A stretch of DNA of 64,000 nucleotides from Gammaproteobacteria bacterium (GTDB lineage: Bacteria; Pseudomonadota; Gammaproteobacteria; Enterobacterales; Kangiellaceae): positions 1-64,000 of the forward strand of contig JABXHY010000003.1 in NCBI GenBank assembly GCA_013373375.1. The letters are read 5' to 3'. The notes beneath the pieces were generated by a model. The model was not told the origin of the DNA. It was given only the letters and a program-made list of their open reading frames with translations, and did not search any database. Numbering within the stretch: the first letter of the stretch is position 1; each line of letters opens with the position of its first letter. Positions 45,931 through 56,037 of the stretch are shown one piece after another. A program made the position numbers and the translations under genes.

Positions 45931-47289
45931 ATGGGGATGAAAACGAAATTATTGATTGCAGGCGTCGTTGCTGTCGGTGCTTATTTCTATTTTAGCAGCG
46001 ATGATGAACCGCCAGCCGATACCAGTTTTAACGATGCCTATGTATTAGAGGATGGCTCTATTGTTGCGATATCGGCATCCACGCCAGAAAGAGTACGGGT
46101 TCGCCATATTAACAATGGGAAAATCCAAGCTTTTTATCATCACGGAACGAATCGATTTGATGTGACGAATGGCTTTAGTAATAAAGAAGTGATTGCAAAA
46201 GGCGAATTCCTGTACTCAAACGATGGGAAAGTTATTGGTGCTACTTTAGTCGATGAAGGTAAAAGTAAAGTAATTGAACGACTACCACTAAAGCATGAAG
46301 ACATTAGCTTTCAAAGCGGTGACTTAAAGCTGCGAGGTAAACTTTCATTGCCAGATGGCGAAGGGCCATTTCCAGTCGTGATTATGATTCATGGCTCCGA
46401 GGATTATAGCGCTGTGGAGTATTATTCTTTACCTTATATGTTAGCCGCGAATGGTTTGGCAGCATTTAAGTTTGATAAACGAGGAACTGGCGCTTCAGAG
46501 GGCGAATATACACAGCATTTTCCAACATTGGTAGGCGACGTAGTTGCTGCAATTAATAAGCTTAAAAAGAGAGAAGACATTGATCCCGGAAAAATTAATT
46601 TGGCGGGCTTCAGTCAAGGCGGCTGGATTGCGCCTTTAGTCGCAAAAGAAGCTGACATTCAATCAATAATGGTTGGATTTGGTACTGTGGTTGAATTATA
46701 CAAAGAAGACCGCTGGGGCTATGTAAAGCAATTGCAAGACAAAGGGCATGGCGCTGAAGAGTTGGCGAAAGCCGATGAACTCAATAAAATTCTGCAGTCA
46801 CTTATTGATAATCCAACCGATGAGGCATGGGACTCATTGTTTAGCCTTAATGACAAATATCGAGACGAAAAATGGTTTAAGGACATTGCGGGATCCGACT
46901 CTGTTCTTGGGCAAGTAGCCGAGAGAGCATTAAGCTCGAGTTATTCTTTTATTCCAGAATTCGTATGGAAAGCCTATTTTCGTTATCGATCGAATAATAA
47001 AGGTGACAACTTTAATCGACTATACGATCCAATGACGACCATGCGAACAATTAATACTCCTTCGCTATGGTTGTTGGCTGGAGAGGATTCCAGTTTACCA
47101 ACGCCAGAAACCGTAACTTTACTCGATGAATTAAAACAACAGGGAAAGCCTGTTACCTACAAAGTTTATCCCGGTGCTGAGCACGGCAATGTTTTATTTG
47201 AACTCGATGAGAATGGCCAAAAGGTTTATACACAATATGTGGATACCTATTTTACTGACACAATCGAATGGTTTAAGAGTCAAAATTAA
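45931..47289 (+). CDS. membrane-anchored alpha/beta hydrolase
   Basis: 452 residues. N-terminal anchor or signal (TKLLIAGVVAVGAYFYF). A beta-rich N-terminal region leads to an alpha/beta hydrolase core (from about 145): MIHGSEDYS oxyanion region, nucleophile Ser in GFSQGGWIAP, Asp in AGEDSSLPTPE and His in GAEHGNVLF. It matches extracytoplasmic esterases of the dienelactone hydrolase/S9-like type. ATG 45931 has AAAAGGA upstream. The partner gene starts three bases after its stop. The preceding gap (45641-45930) shows no gene. Confidence 0.88.
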   Translation: MGMKTKLLIAGVVAVGAYFYFSSDDEPPADTSFNDAYVLEDGSIVAISASTPERVRVRHINNGKIQAFYHHGTNRFDVTNGFSNKEVIAKGEFLYSNDGKVIGATLVDEGKSKVIERLPLKHEDISFQSGDLKLRGKLSLPDGEGPFPVVIMIHGSEDYSAVEYYSLPYMLAANGLAAFKFDKRGTGASEGEYTQHFPTLVGDVVAAINKLKKREDIDPGKINLAGFSQGGWIAPLVAKEADIQSIMVGFGTVVELYKEDRWGYVKQLQDKGHGAEELAKADELNKILQSLIDNPTDEAWDSLFSLNDKYRDEKWFKDIAGSDSVLGQVAERALSSSYSFIPEFVWKAYFRYRSNNKGDNFNRLYDPMTTMRTINTPSLWLLAGEDSSLPTPETVTLLDELKQQGKPVTYKVYPGAEHGNVLFELDENGQKVYTQYVDTYFTDTIEWFKSQN

Positions 47290-47291
47290 CT

Positions 47292-48149
47292 ATGAAATCT
47301 TTTTTAAAAAGTCTTTTAGGTCATGGTGTGAAAGCCGAAATGCTTGTCGGTGTGTGGTATGGCAAGTCAAAAAATTCACAAGGTTCGATTACCTTAACTC
47401 GCTCGACAATGGAAAAGAATGGTAAAGCTGAAGTATTCTTTAAACAACAGCATGAAAATTCAGAGCCGTATGTAGCTATTGAAGAAGGAGATTGGAAGCT
47501 TGAGAGAGATATTATAATTAAAGTGATGAAAGATCATTATGATTCTACTTTAGAACATAATTATAAAGTGACTTATGTTGATGACAAAACGTTAGAGTAT
47601 AAAAGCATTGAGCAACATGGAGCTGAGTATCGATTGTACAAAGAAACTCCAGAGCGAAAGAAAAACTTTGATGAGTTTTTAAGTGGTGAATCAGTTAAAA
47701 AGCCATCAAAGCCACGAAGTAATCAACGGCCTGTGATGCCCATGTTTAATTCGGCAAAAACTGGAATGTCACCACAGGAAGTGGTGGAGCATTTTATTGC
47801 TGATTACGAAGTTTGGAATAGTTTCTCATGTCAGTTAAATGACGATAATGTGGTTTTAGATTTTGTTCATGAAGCGTATCAAGATCTATTAGACAGGTAT
47901 TGTGCTGCCGGTCTCGATCGTCAAGGCTATTCTTTTCGTAATCAATCGCACCATCGAAAAGCTCATGAGCATATAGTGTCTTCAAAAATAGATAGCGACA
48001 TTGCCCTTGTTGTTACTCATCATACGAAACGACTTGGTGACAAAGACTATTCTGATACATATGAATACCATCTACAGTATATAAATGACAGCTGGAAAAT
48101 ATCGAGTTTATTAGCGGTATTTGATAGCGAAAAAGTTGAATGTTTATAG
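47292..48149 (+). CDS. two-domain protein of unknown function, partner of the hydrolase
   Basis: 285 residues, no signal peptide. The N-terminal part (about 18-120) is a beta-rich, lipocalin-like domain (LVGVWYGKSKNSQGSITLTRSTM...EEGDWKLERDIIIK). A linker is followed by a C-terminal domain (about 160-285) resembling an NTF2 fold (MSPQEVVEHFIADYEVWNSFS ... YHLQYINDSWKISSLLAVF). It starts three bases after the hydrolase stop, so they form an operon. Function unknown. Confidence 0.75.
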   Translation: MKSFLKSLLGHGVKAEMLVGVWYGKSKNSQGSITLTRSTMEKNGKAEVFFKQQHENSEPYVAIEEGDWKLERDIIIKVMKDHYDSTLEHNYKVTYVDDKTLEYKSIEQHGAEYRLYKETPERKKNFDEFLSGESVKKPSKPRSNQRPVMPMFNSAKTGMSPQEVVEHFIADYEVWNSFSCQLNDDNVVLDFVHEAYQDLLDRYCAAGLDRQGYSFRNQSHHRKAHEHIVSSKIDSDIALVVTHHTKRLGDKDYSDTYEYHLQYINDSWKISSLLAVFDSEKVECL

Positions 48150-48250
48150 CTCAGAATGAAATAAAATATGACTGAAGACAAGTAGTCTTCGGTAAGACAT
48201 TAAGCTACATTTGACTTACTCAATTTATCTGAATAAAAAGTGAGAGTGCC

Positions 48251-48604
48251 ATGTCTTATGTTGATTGTTTTATTGCTGCAGTACCAACCGATAACAAAGA
48301 AAAATATTTAGAGCATGCAAAAATTGCGTCGGAAGTATTTAAAGATAATGGCGCCTTAGAATTAGTCGAAAATTGGGGCGATGATGTGCCTGACGGAAAG
48401 GTGACATCTTTACCGATGGCGGTGAAGGCAGAAAAAAATGAAACGGTCGTGTTTTCCTGGGTTGTTTGGCCATCGAAAGACGTTCGTGACAAGGGCTGGG
48501 CCGCTATGATGGAAGATCCGCGAATGTCACCTGAGGATAATCCAATGCCCTTTGATGGCAAACGACTGATTTATGGTGGCTTCAATACAATTCTAAAGTT
48601 TTAA
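48251..48604 (+). CDS. ybaA: DUF1428 protein, YbaA-like
   Basis: 117 residues. Full-length match in pattern to the DUF1428 family: MSYVDCFIAAVPTDNKEKYLEHA, ELVENWGDDVPDGKVTSLPMAVKAE, ETVVFSWVVWPSKDVRDKGW and a C-terminal MPFDGKRLIYGGF. A ferredoxin-like dimeric fold of unknown function. Ribosome binding site AGTGAGAGTGCC. Monocistronic. Confidence 0.92.
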   Translation: MSYVDCFIAAVPTDNKEKYLEHAKIASEVFKDNGALELVENWGDDVPDGKVTSLPMAVKAEKNETVVFSWVVWPSKDVRDKGWAAMMEDPRMSPEDNPMPFDGKRLIYGGFNTILKF

Positions 48605-48675
48605 GCATAAATCACTAACTCTTTTAGCTTGAGTGAATTAAAATTTCATTGTTTTCAATTCACTCGAGCAACTCA

Positions 48676-48879
48676 AGCAACTCTACATTCTGAACAACTC
48701 TGCATACTGAACAACTCTGCATACTGAACAACTCTGCATACTGAACAACTCTGCATACTGAACAATTCTACATATTTAACGACTTTAAATTCTAAACGCC
48801 TCTGTATTCTTAACACCTCTGTATTCTTAACACTTCTATATTGTAAACACCTCTATATTGTAAACACCTCTATAGTCGA
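48676..48879. repeat. 17-bp minisatellite, twelve copies
   Basis: Twelve in-phase 17-bp units. Units 2-5 are identical (AACAACTCTGCATACTG); unit 1 and units 6-7 are variants; units 8-12 follow a second consensus (AACACCTCTGTATTCTT, AACACCTCTATATTGTA). It occupies much of the 498-base gap between the DUF1428 and beta-propeller genes; no gene is seen in the gap. Confidence 0.93.
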
Positions 48880-49102
48880 AAGAATCTAGCCTTTCGTTGG
48901 TGAAACCGCTCTGAAGTAAGAAATTCCTACAGTGAACAAGTGCGAAACTGTGTTACATTCTTTTCGCCATTTATCTAAAGACACTTAAAAATAATATTAA
49001 TGGTATTTGAGATTAAATAAATAAAGATAATCTTGGAACTTATTGCTCCGGTCGAAATATTAGTTTTTCTATTAAAAAATAAGAGAATATTTAGGAGTGT
49101 TT

Positions 49103-50020
49103 ATGCGATTGAAAATAGTCTGTGGTCTATTGGCTGCATTTTTACTTGTTGGCTGTTATACAAAAAAGGTGGTTGTTCGGCTTCCTGAAGCAGAAAATTT
49201 ACATTTCACTGAGTCTGGCCGTTTATTCGTGTCGGCTGGCGTGGGCTTTTTCGAATTGGTAAAGAACGACGGAGAATTTGCGCTCGAAAAACTCAACGAT
49301 ATTGATTGCGGTTTTGCTGGGATAACACAAATCAGCAATTTTGTTTACACCTTGTGTTATGGAATCGAAAATCCGGACGCTAATAAATACCTCTATCGAA
49401 TGGATTTAAACGATTCTGATCGAAAATTAGAGATCATTCAGGACATTAGTGAATATGATTTACCGAACGGGCTTACCAGTGACGGAGTTAATACTCTTTA
49501 TATTGCGAACACGGCGTATTTTGGAAGCGGCGCGATTGTAAAGATTAATCTGTCGGAAGATTTAATGTCGGTTGTTGGAGTTGACTCTAGATGGGCTGCT
49601 CAGAATCATAATGTCTATCACCCTAATGGAATAAAGTGGTTGAATGAACATCTCTGGTTTACTGATCTTGGGGAAATTAAAACCATCGATGTTTCGAATG
49701 ACGCGGACTCTGTGATGGCTCAATCTTTCGCTAGCCGCTTTACAGTGTTTGATGACTTGGTTCCGCATTGTGGTGGAATTCTTGCAACCGATTTTGTTGG
49801 TGGTCAGTTAGTATTTATTGATTCAAATGGAAAAATAAAATACAAAAGTGGAATCGGTTCTTTTCAGGGGGCATCATCTTTGCTGGTCGGAAGAGAGCCA
49901 TTGTTTAACAATCACCAAATTGTTGCAACTGAGCGAGGTCTTCTTTTAGAAAAAAACTCTAATATCGGCAATAAAGTAAGTACGGCAACTTTCGATTTTG
50001 ATCTTAACGTGTGTCGTTAG
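49103..50020 (+). CDS. lipoprotein with beta-propeller-like repeats
   Basis: 305 residues. Lipoprotein signal RLKIVCGLLAAFLLVGC, lipobox LVGC, lipidated Cys18. The mature protein has SMP-30/NHL-style blades (LPEAENLHFTESGRLFVSAG, LPNGLTSDGVNTLYIANTAY, HPNGIKWLNEHLWFTDLG, GGILATDFVGGQLVFIDSNGKI). Such propellers bind or hydrolyse small molecules; no activity can be assigned. ATG 49103 has GGAG upstream; GTG 49097 overlaps that site. Confidence 0.8.
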   Translation: MRLKIVCGLLAAFLLVGCYTKKVVVRLPEAENLHFTESGRLFVSAGVGFFELVKNDGEFALEKLNDIDCGFAGITQISNFVYTLCYGIENPDANKYLYRMDLNDSDRKLEIIQDISEYDLPNGLTSDGVNTLYIANTAYFGSGAIVKINLSEDLMSVVGVDSRWAAQNHNVYHPNGIKWLNEHLWFTDLGEIKTIDVSNDADSVMAQSFASRFTVFDDLVPHCGGILATDFVGGQLVFIDSNGKIKYKSGIGSFQGASSLLVGREPLFNNHQIVATERGLLLEKNSNIGNKVSTATFDFDLNVCR

Positions 50021-50021
50021 T

Positions 50022-50081
50022 TATTGCTAGGTCAGGTATTGTTAGGTTAGATACCGTTGGGTTAGACATGCTTACTTTAGA
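50022..50081. repeat. 15-bp tandem repeat, four copies
   Basis: TATTGCTAGGTCAGG, TATTGTTAGGTTAGA, TACCGTTGGGTTAGA, CATGCTTACTTTAGA, directly after the lipoprotein stop. Confidence 0.85.
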
Positions 50082-50194
50082 TATTGTGCGTAATGCTTTA
50101 GCTAGACAATAACAACCTGGCTGGTTGAAGGTTGTTATTGTAAGCGAGTTGTTAAAGACGATGAGTAACCTGTAATTATTGTTGTTGCATTCAA

Positions 50195-51328
50195 TTAATT
50201 TTTTGTTCGACTGAGCCAATCGTCCCAAGTACTGAGTCCTGTTCTTGGCATTTGGCTTTCATCATATAAACCTATGTCTTTCCAAATCTTTGCCAAGGGA
50301 TCTTGAGCTAAAGTGTCATTCCATAATGCATCGTAATCGGCGATGGTCCACCAAATAACAAATTCTGCATTTAATGTATTCGACTCTTCCAATAATTTAA
50401 CGACAAAAGCATTTTGTTTCGACGCGTCAGACTGCTCGGCATAGGAATACTCCGGAATTGAAAGGTTTTCGCCAATCCATCCGGTTTCAGAAATGGCAAT
50501 CGGTTTACCGTTCGCGATGGTGGTCGCTTGAGAAAGCCAATTAACCGGTAAGTTATTGGGATCACCCCGGTTGTTATGGTCGAAAAACACATAAGGATAA
50601 ACGCTGACGCCTAAAACATCTGTGAATGCCATTAAGTCATCGTAACGGTCGATTATTAGGTTCATGTTATTGCTGCCGGGTGTTTTAAGCGTGGTCGACG
50701 TAATCAATTGCAGGTTCGGATAAAGCGTTTTGAGTTCGGTATAAACCGCCGACGCAAATATCAGATAATCATCGAATCCGTCGACATCATTGACAATTAA
50801 TTCACCGGCTTCTGTGCCGTATTCAAAATAAGTTGGTTGAAAGCGATCAATCATGTCCGATGCGAAATTAACATAGGCGGCGATGACTTCAGGCGAAGAC
50901 CAACTGCGACTTGCCCATTCGCCAGGTAGTGGCATATTGGTCGACTCTCCCCAATTATCGGCGAGGGCGTCTCGACCAACGTTTAAAGAATCAATCGCTA
51001 AAAAAACCGTAAGGTTATTTGCGGTGTTCGATAATCGACCTTCAATTTCAGCTTCCACATTCGGATGGTAAGCTGTTCCTGCATAGGCTTCTTCCCAAGG
51101 CACTCCCGCTTGTAAATGATGCTTCACAATATCGCCGTGCGTTGCGAGTCTTGTGTATGTGGTGGATTGAGCATCGAGCGTTGCTTCGTATAGCCAGGGC
51201 GTAAACCCCATGTAAAATGATCGGTTTTCTGGCTCTACTGGTGTTTCTGGTGAGGAGTTGGAAGAGCCGCCACAAGCGGTCAGAAATAATTGAGCAAAGA
51301 TGATTATTATGGCTGCACGAATAAACAT
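50195..51328 (-). CDS. glycoside-hydrolase-like lipoprotein (TIM barrel, clan GH-A type)
   Basis: 377 residues. Lipoprotein signal FIRAAIIIIFAQLFLTACGGSS with lipobox LTAC. The mature protein starts with SFYMGFTPWLYEAT and shows two glutamates in clan A positions: FEYGTEAGEL (acid/base) and IAISETGWIG (nucleophile); VSVYPYVFF is a typical barrel strand. It resembles GH53/GH17-type glycanases, but the family is not certain. ATG 51328 has AAGGAG; the 43-residue upstream extension has none and is rejected. Monocistronic. Confidence 0.78.
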   Translation of the reverse strand: MFIRAAIIIIFAQLFLTACGGSSNSSPETPVEPENRSFYMGFTPWLYEATLDAQSTTYTRLATHGDIVKHHLQAGVPWEEAYAGTAYHPNVEAEIEGRLSNTANNLTVFLAIDSLNVGRDALADNWGESTNMPLPGEWASRSWSSPEVIAAYVNFASDMIDRFQPTYFEYGTEAGELIVNDVDGFDDYLIFASAVYTELKTLYPNLQLITSTTLKTPGSNNMNLIIDRYDDLMAFTDVLGVSVYPYVFFDHNNRGDPNNLPVNWLSQATTIANGKPIAISETGWIGENLSIPEYSYAEQSDASKQNAFVVKLLEESNTLNAEFVIWWTIADYDALWNDTLAQDPLAKIWKDIGLYDESQMPRTGLSTWDDWLSRTKN

Positions 51329-51571
51329 GTAATGCTCCTTGAGGTTTATTTTGAGTTTACACCCCTCGACAGTTACGTCAACGCTGTCGATTGACCATTG
51401 AACGAAACCGTGACACAGATACTTTCGTCGGCTCTCTCGTCGCCGAAATATTCGCAATTTAACCTCTATACTACAAACTTTTTATTTATGACTATACTTA
51501 AACAAAAGCTTACTTTTTAATAACTAAGCAAACTAAAGGCGCGTCCACCCAGACCATACAAGCTCGGGAAT

Positions 51572-53650
51572 ATGAAAAGTAGATTACTGTTTTTTATCTT
51601 AACATATGGTTTATTAGCGATATTTAGCTATAAAGCAATAGCAAATATCAACGAAGCGGCTGCTGTCCGGCAAATCCTGCCAGAAGTACTGGATGCGCTA
51701 CTTGAGAACTCCGATTCCTCTTCTTTAGACAACCCATCTAAAGAAAACATAGCCAGAGCTCTGGAGATCGCGCACGAAGAAGACCACCTTAAAAGCCTCC
51801 AATACGTCTACTGGCTGGAGTTAAGGCGCCTATTTACTATAAGAGATAAAGTTGCTTACAAAGCCGTATTAGACAAGGTGGATCAGCTGGACACCAGTCT
51901 CGATGAATTTCAGGCAAATCTTTGGGTACGCAAGGCTATGTATTATGAGCTTGACAGAGATGCTAATTATTTAAGAGAGCAAGTGCCGCTACTAAAGAAA
52001 GCTGTCAGCATATTTAAGCAAAGAGGTAATCTCGAAAAATATTGGTCTGAGACCATTCGCTTATCTGGATTTTTAAGGGTGTTATCGCAGCTTGACGAAT
52101 CTTTGACCTTGCTTGATGGAATGGAATCGGATCTCAAGCAATCGGATGAAAACATGATTAAAGTTCGCTTTTACGCAGAAAGAGGACTTAATTATTACTA
52201 CCGTTCGGAACAAAACAAGGCCATTGAAGATTTTGAAGAGGGCGTTAAATACGCGAGTCTGTTAGACAATAACGCTAACCGATTAGCAACACTCTACAGT
52301 CACTTAGGCATGTCGTATTCCGCAATTGGTCGAAGTGATATCGCTGTCGACTTTTTTGAAAAGTCCCATCAAAGTGTTCTCGACTCACCCGATAGCTCTA
52401 AATCAAGGATTGCGAAATCTTATGGAAACCTGGCAATAGCCTATCAGCGAAATGAGCAATACGACAAAGCGATTGAAAGTAATCAGAAGTCTCTGGATAT
52501 AAGAAACGAAATTGATGATAAGCACGGCGTGGCCATTTGCTATATCAACATTGGAAATTTATATAAAGTTCAAAACAAAGTTGACCAAGCGATTGAATAT
52601 TATCAATTGGCTTTGGCGATCTATCGAAAGCTGGGGTACGACGAAGGCATTGCCAGTACCGCCTTGCTGCTTGCGCAAACCTTTGTGCAAACTAACACCA
52701 TGCTGAATGAAGCAAAAACTCTGATTGACGAAGCCTTTCTAATTGCAGAAAAAGCAAAACGAAAAAGTCTAGTGCTCGAGTTACAAAGCCTCTACTATAT
52801 TTTAAAGAAAAAAGAGAAACAGTGGGAAGAAGCAACCGGGATTCTAGAAAAGTACGTTGAACTTTATAAAGAAATTTTCAATGAAAAGTCTCAAGAAAGC
52901 TTATCTAAGATGCAAGCGCTTTACGAAAATGAAAAACAAGCGAATCAAATATTAGAGTTAGAGCAAGAGAAGGAAATTGCAGCAGCAGAATTAGAAATGC
53001 AGAAGTACGTTCGCTATGTATTAGTCTTAGGAGTATTACTCGCTTTTGTATTTATTTATTTCTTTTACTATCGCTACAAGCAAAAAGACCGTTTTAACCA
53101 AAGGATGGTTAAAAAGAATGAAGAACTTAAGAAGGCTTATGAAGAGCTAGACAGAGTCGCTCGATTTGATCCGCTAACCAGTGTTTATAATCGACGGGCG
53201 ATGCAAGAGTTCTTCGATTTAGAAGTTGCCAGAACCAAACGTAATAAATCGACTATGTCCATAGTACTATGTGATATCGACTTCTTTAAAAGTATCAATG
53301 ATGATTATGGACACGACTGCGGAGATTATGTACTAACGCACGTTGCTGTTCTTATTAAGCAGTCGCTCCGCGAAAATGATATTTTATGTCGTTGGGGAGG
53401 AGAAGAGTTTTTAATTATGATGCCCGAAACCGATATCGAAAAAAGCCGTCGTGTCGCAGAGCGTATTCGCGACAAGATAGATCATATGAATATTGCCTAT
53501 AAGATGGATAAGGACAAACAAGAGCTTCATGTCACCCTGACCTTTGGGTGTGCTCAGTTTGATGAGTCTGAGGATATTGCAAAAACCATTAAACGAGCTG
53601 ATGATGCACTTTATGAAGGCAAAGAAGCGGGTCGGAATCGAGTGATTTAA
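51572..53650 (+). CDS. TPR-repeat diguanylate cyclase
   Basis: 692 residues. Signal-like N-terminus, a periplasmic region of about 450 residues with TPR repeats (RLATLYSHLGMSYSAIGRSDIAVDFFEKSHQ, SYGNLAIAYQRNEQYDKAIESNQKSLD, CYINIGNLYKVQNKVDQAIEYYQLAL), a coiled coil, a transmembrane helix (about 484-506, VLVLGVLLAFVFIYFFYYRY), a second coiled coil and a GGDEF domain with FDPLTSVYNRR, DIDFFKSIND and GGEEF (609-613). The inhibitory RxxD site (REND) is in place five residues before GGEEF. Active c-di-GMP synthase with feedback is expected. Monocistronic. Confidence 0.92.
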   Translation: MKSRLLFFILTYGLLAIFSYKAIANINEAAAVRQILPEVLDALLENSDSSSLDNPSKENIARALEIAHEEDHLKSLQYVYWLELRRLFTIRDKVAYKAVLDKVDQLDTSLDEFQANLWVRKAMYYELDRDANYLREQVPLLKKAVSIFKQRGNLEKYWSETIRLSGFLRVLSQLDESLTLLDGMESDLKQSDENMIKVRFYAERGLNYYYRSEQNKAIEDFEEGVKYASLLDNNANRLATLYSHLGMSYSAIGRSDIAVDFFEKSHQSVLDSPDSSKSRIAKSYGNLAIAYQRNEQYDKAIESNQKSLDIRNEIDDKHGVAICYINIGNLYKVQNKVDQAIEYYQLALAIYRKLGYDEGIASTALLLAQTFVQTNTMLNEAKTLIDEAFLIAEKAKRKSLVLELQSLYYILKKKEKQWEEATGILEKYVELYKEIFNEKSQESLSKMQALYENEKQANQILELEQEKEIAAAELEMQKYVRYVLVLGVLLAFVFIYFFYYRYKQKDRFNQRMVKKNEELKKAYEELDRVARFDPLTSVYNRRAMQEFFDLEVARTKRNKSTMSIVLCDIDFFKSINDDYGHDCGDYVLTHVAVLIKQSLRENDILCRWGGEEFLIMMPETDIEKSRRVAERIRDKIDHMNIAYKMDKDKQELHVTLTFGCAQFDESEDIAKTIKRADDALYEGKEAGRNRVI

Positions 53651-53884
53651 TGGTTTATAAGCAATTAATCCGATCCACTTCATTTTATTTTTGACTAATT
53701 GCTTTTAATTTGTTTTCGCTTTCAGCGTAAATCAATAATTTTGGTAATCGGCTTTACGATTCTTTTTCGCTGTATTTCGCTCCATTTGCAATCAGGTATT
53801 GCAAAATACTTTCGTAGTCAGACTTTCTTTTTTTCGATGCTTTCTCTATTTTGGTTTCGGTAAATTTTTTAACAGACTGAAAAT

Positions 53885-55600
53885 TCAAACTTCCAAATAC
53901 TTACTCAAAGCTGAGTACAAGTCTGATTTGTTGACGGGTTTCGTCAAACATCCGGTGAAGCCATTCTCCAAGTAGTTTTTTTGATCCTCTTCGTAAGCGT
54001 TTGCTGTGAGAGCAACGACAGGAACTTTTGTATTGAACGCTCGAATTTCCTGACACGCTTCTAAACCATCCATAATTGGCATTTGAATGTCCATGATAAG
54101 TAAATCAAATGGCATGGCTTGACATTGTTCTACTGCTTCTTTTCCGTTTTTCGTGAACGTTAGAAGCGCACCGGTAGGCTTGAGTAATCCTTTTACAACA
54201 AATTGGTTGACCTGATTGTCTTCGGCAATAAGAATTTTTTTACCCGTTAAATTGGGTGGAGCAAATTCTTGTTTATTGGATAATGGCGCTTCGAAAGTTC
54301 TTATTAAGGGCAGGCTGACCTTAAAACAAGTGCCTATGTTTACCTCGCTGGTGACTTCGATTTTTCCATTCATGAGCTCAACTAAATACTTAGTTATTGA
54401 TAGGCCAAGTCCTGTGCCGCCGTATTGTCGTGTGTTGGTTTGATCGGCTTGTTCAAAGCGTTGAAAGATTCGGGACAGCATATTGTCATCCATTCCAATA
54501 CCAGAGTCGCAAACATTGAATAGGATGAGATCAGTATCGTGTTCACATTCTTCTATCGAAACGGTTATCAGTCCTTTTTCAGTAAACTTAAATGCATTAC
54601 TGATCAGGTTGAGTAATATTTGTCTTATTCGAATCAAATCGCCTCGCCAATACTGATGCTCGATTCGGCAAGTTAACTCGAATGTAATTTTTTTGCCTTT
54701 GGCATAGTGTGTGTACTCTTGATTTAACTGTTGCGCTAGCTTGCGTAAGTCAAAAGATGTTGATTCAACTTCAAATTTTCCTGCTTCCAATTTCGATAGG
54801 TCTAAAATATCGTTTATAAGCGAAAGCAGAAGTTCGGAAGAGTATACCGCTCTATCCAATATATCTTTTGCAGTTGGGGAAAGATTTTCGTCTTTTAGTA
54901 ACTCAAGCGTTCCAGTTAATCCATTCAGAGGTGTTCTAATTTCATGACTCATATTGGATAAGAAAATACTTTTTGCATCATTCGCCAAAATAGCTTTTTC
55001 TTTTTCTTGTTGCAGTTTGCGCTGGTTTTTCTCCAATTTTTCAACTGCTGTCTCAAGTTTTTGGTTCGCGTCTAAAAGCGCTTGCTTAACAGACGTTTCA
55101 CTCTCATGCACTTTAACTAAATAGCCAATTAAAATAATGACCGAAAAATAACTTCCAAGAGCCCTCATGGTGATTGCTAAATCAATATTGGGCGTAAAGT
55201 AAATCATGGCCGAAAGGTAAACACCGATTAGCACGACAAGCCAAAATCCAAACCAGCTTCTTGAAAAGATTATGATAACCAGCGCGACAGCCGGAGCAAG
55301 CACGATAGGTAGTTCGAGATTATGGTAGACGATGACCGCAAAAGCACAGGTTCCAACCAATGAAAAGCCGTTTCGAAAATATTGACTGAGAGTGAGCTTT
55401 CCATTCAGTTTGAATGCCAAGATTAAACCCATAGTTAAAGACATTCCAAACGGGAATAACACAGTAATACCGAGAGGCAGGTTTCCTCTGTGAGGCGTGA
55501 CGAGTAATAAAGCTGATACCGCTAGCCCCAGCAATATAATGATGATTTCAGCTGAATGCTCTTTATAGAAACGAATTTTGTCGGACAAATTACCTGTCAT
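53885..55600 (-). CDS. hybrid sensor histidine kinase/response regulator
   Basis: 571 residues. Five to six N-terminal transmembrane segments (about 18-165), a coiled coil (ANQKLETAVEKLEKNQRKL), HisKA with MSHEIRTPLNGL (phosphorylated His), HATPase with NLISNAFKFT, DSGIGM and GGTGLGLSI, then a receiver domain with AEDNQVNQ, phosphoacceptor Asp in LLIMDIQMP and TKP. There is no HPt domain, so the output partner is elsewhere. No periplasmic sensor domain; the signal is probably sensed in the membrane. Its start codon lies in a 14-bp tandem repeat. Confidence 0.93.
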   Translation of the reverse strand: MTGNLSDKIRFYKEHSAEIIIILLGLAVSALLLVTPHRGNLPLGITVLFPFGMSLTMGLILAFKLNGKLTLSQYFRNGFSLVGTCAFAVIVYHNLELPIVLAPAVALVIIIFSRSWFGFWLVVLIGVYLSAMIYFTPNIDLAITMRALGSYFSVIILIGYLVKVHESETSVKQALLDANQKLETAVEKLEKNQRKLQQEKEKAILANDAKSIFLSNMSHEIRTPLNGLTGTLELLKDENLSPTAKDILDRAVYSSELLLSLINDILDLSKLEAGKFEVESTSFDLRKLAQQLNQEYTHYAKGKKITFELTCRIEHQYWRGDLIRIRQILLNLISNAFKFTEKGLITVSIEECEHDTDLILFNVCDSGIGMDDNMLSRIFQRFEQADQTNTRQYGGTGLGLSITKYLVELMNGKIEVTSEVNIGTCFKVSLPLIRTFEAPLSNKQEFAPPNLTGKKILIAEDNQVNQFVVKGLLKPTGALLTFTKNGKEAVEQCQAMPFDLLIMDIQMPIMDGLEACQEIRAFNTKVPVVALTANAYEEDQKNYLENGFTGCLTKPVNKSDLYSALSKYLEV

Positions 55601-55662
55601 TAACTATCTGCCATTAACTACTTGCCATTAACCATCTGCCACTAAAGGACTCATTAACCTAT
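55594..55662. repeat. 14-bp tandem repeat at the kinase start
   Basis: CTGTCATTAACTAT, CTGCCATTAACTAC, TTGCCATTAACCAT, CTGCCACTAAAGGA and CTCATTAACCTAT. The first unit includes the kinase start codon, so the repeat forms its translation initiation region. The rest of the 477-base gap (55601-56077) contains no gene. Confidence 0.85.
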
Positions 55663-56037
55663 ACGCTATTGCTTATTTGAGATTAGCACAATATTTACCT
55701 TAGAGTACCGATTGAAACTTTATAAAGTTAAGGTAAATCGGCTAGTTATCAGATATTTAGCTCTTAGTCAGCATTCCTTTGGATAGATGCCTAATTTTCG
55801 GTTGAAGAGAGAGGGTTGTGTCTTTATGTCTTTAGTTAAATTCTGTTTATCGCGATATATATGTTTTTTATAAAATTAAGCCATATGCTATGTGCCATTT
55901 AAACAATGGTTGTAGCGATTCAAAAGTATTAGAATAGACGCCATGAAAATGGACAGCTAACCAATGCCGAGTTTGGTACATAAACAAATTTTGAAAATTA
56001 GGCGAATTTTGTAAATTAGATGAATCAAGCAGTTTCG

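Noticed and set aside
45900-48149. Hydrolase and partner considered part of the cassette array.
   Set aside because: They are larger, lack attC-like flanks, and form a conventional operon with three-base spacing.
48676-48879. Considered a CRISPR array for the 17-bp repeats.
   Set aside because: Units are directly adjacent with no spacers and no cas genes are present.
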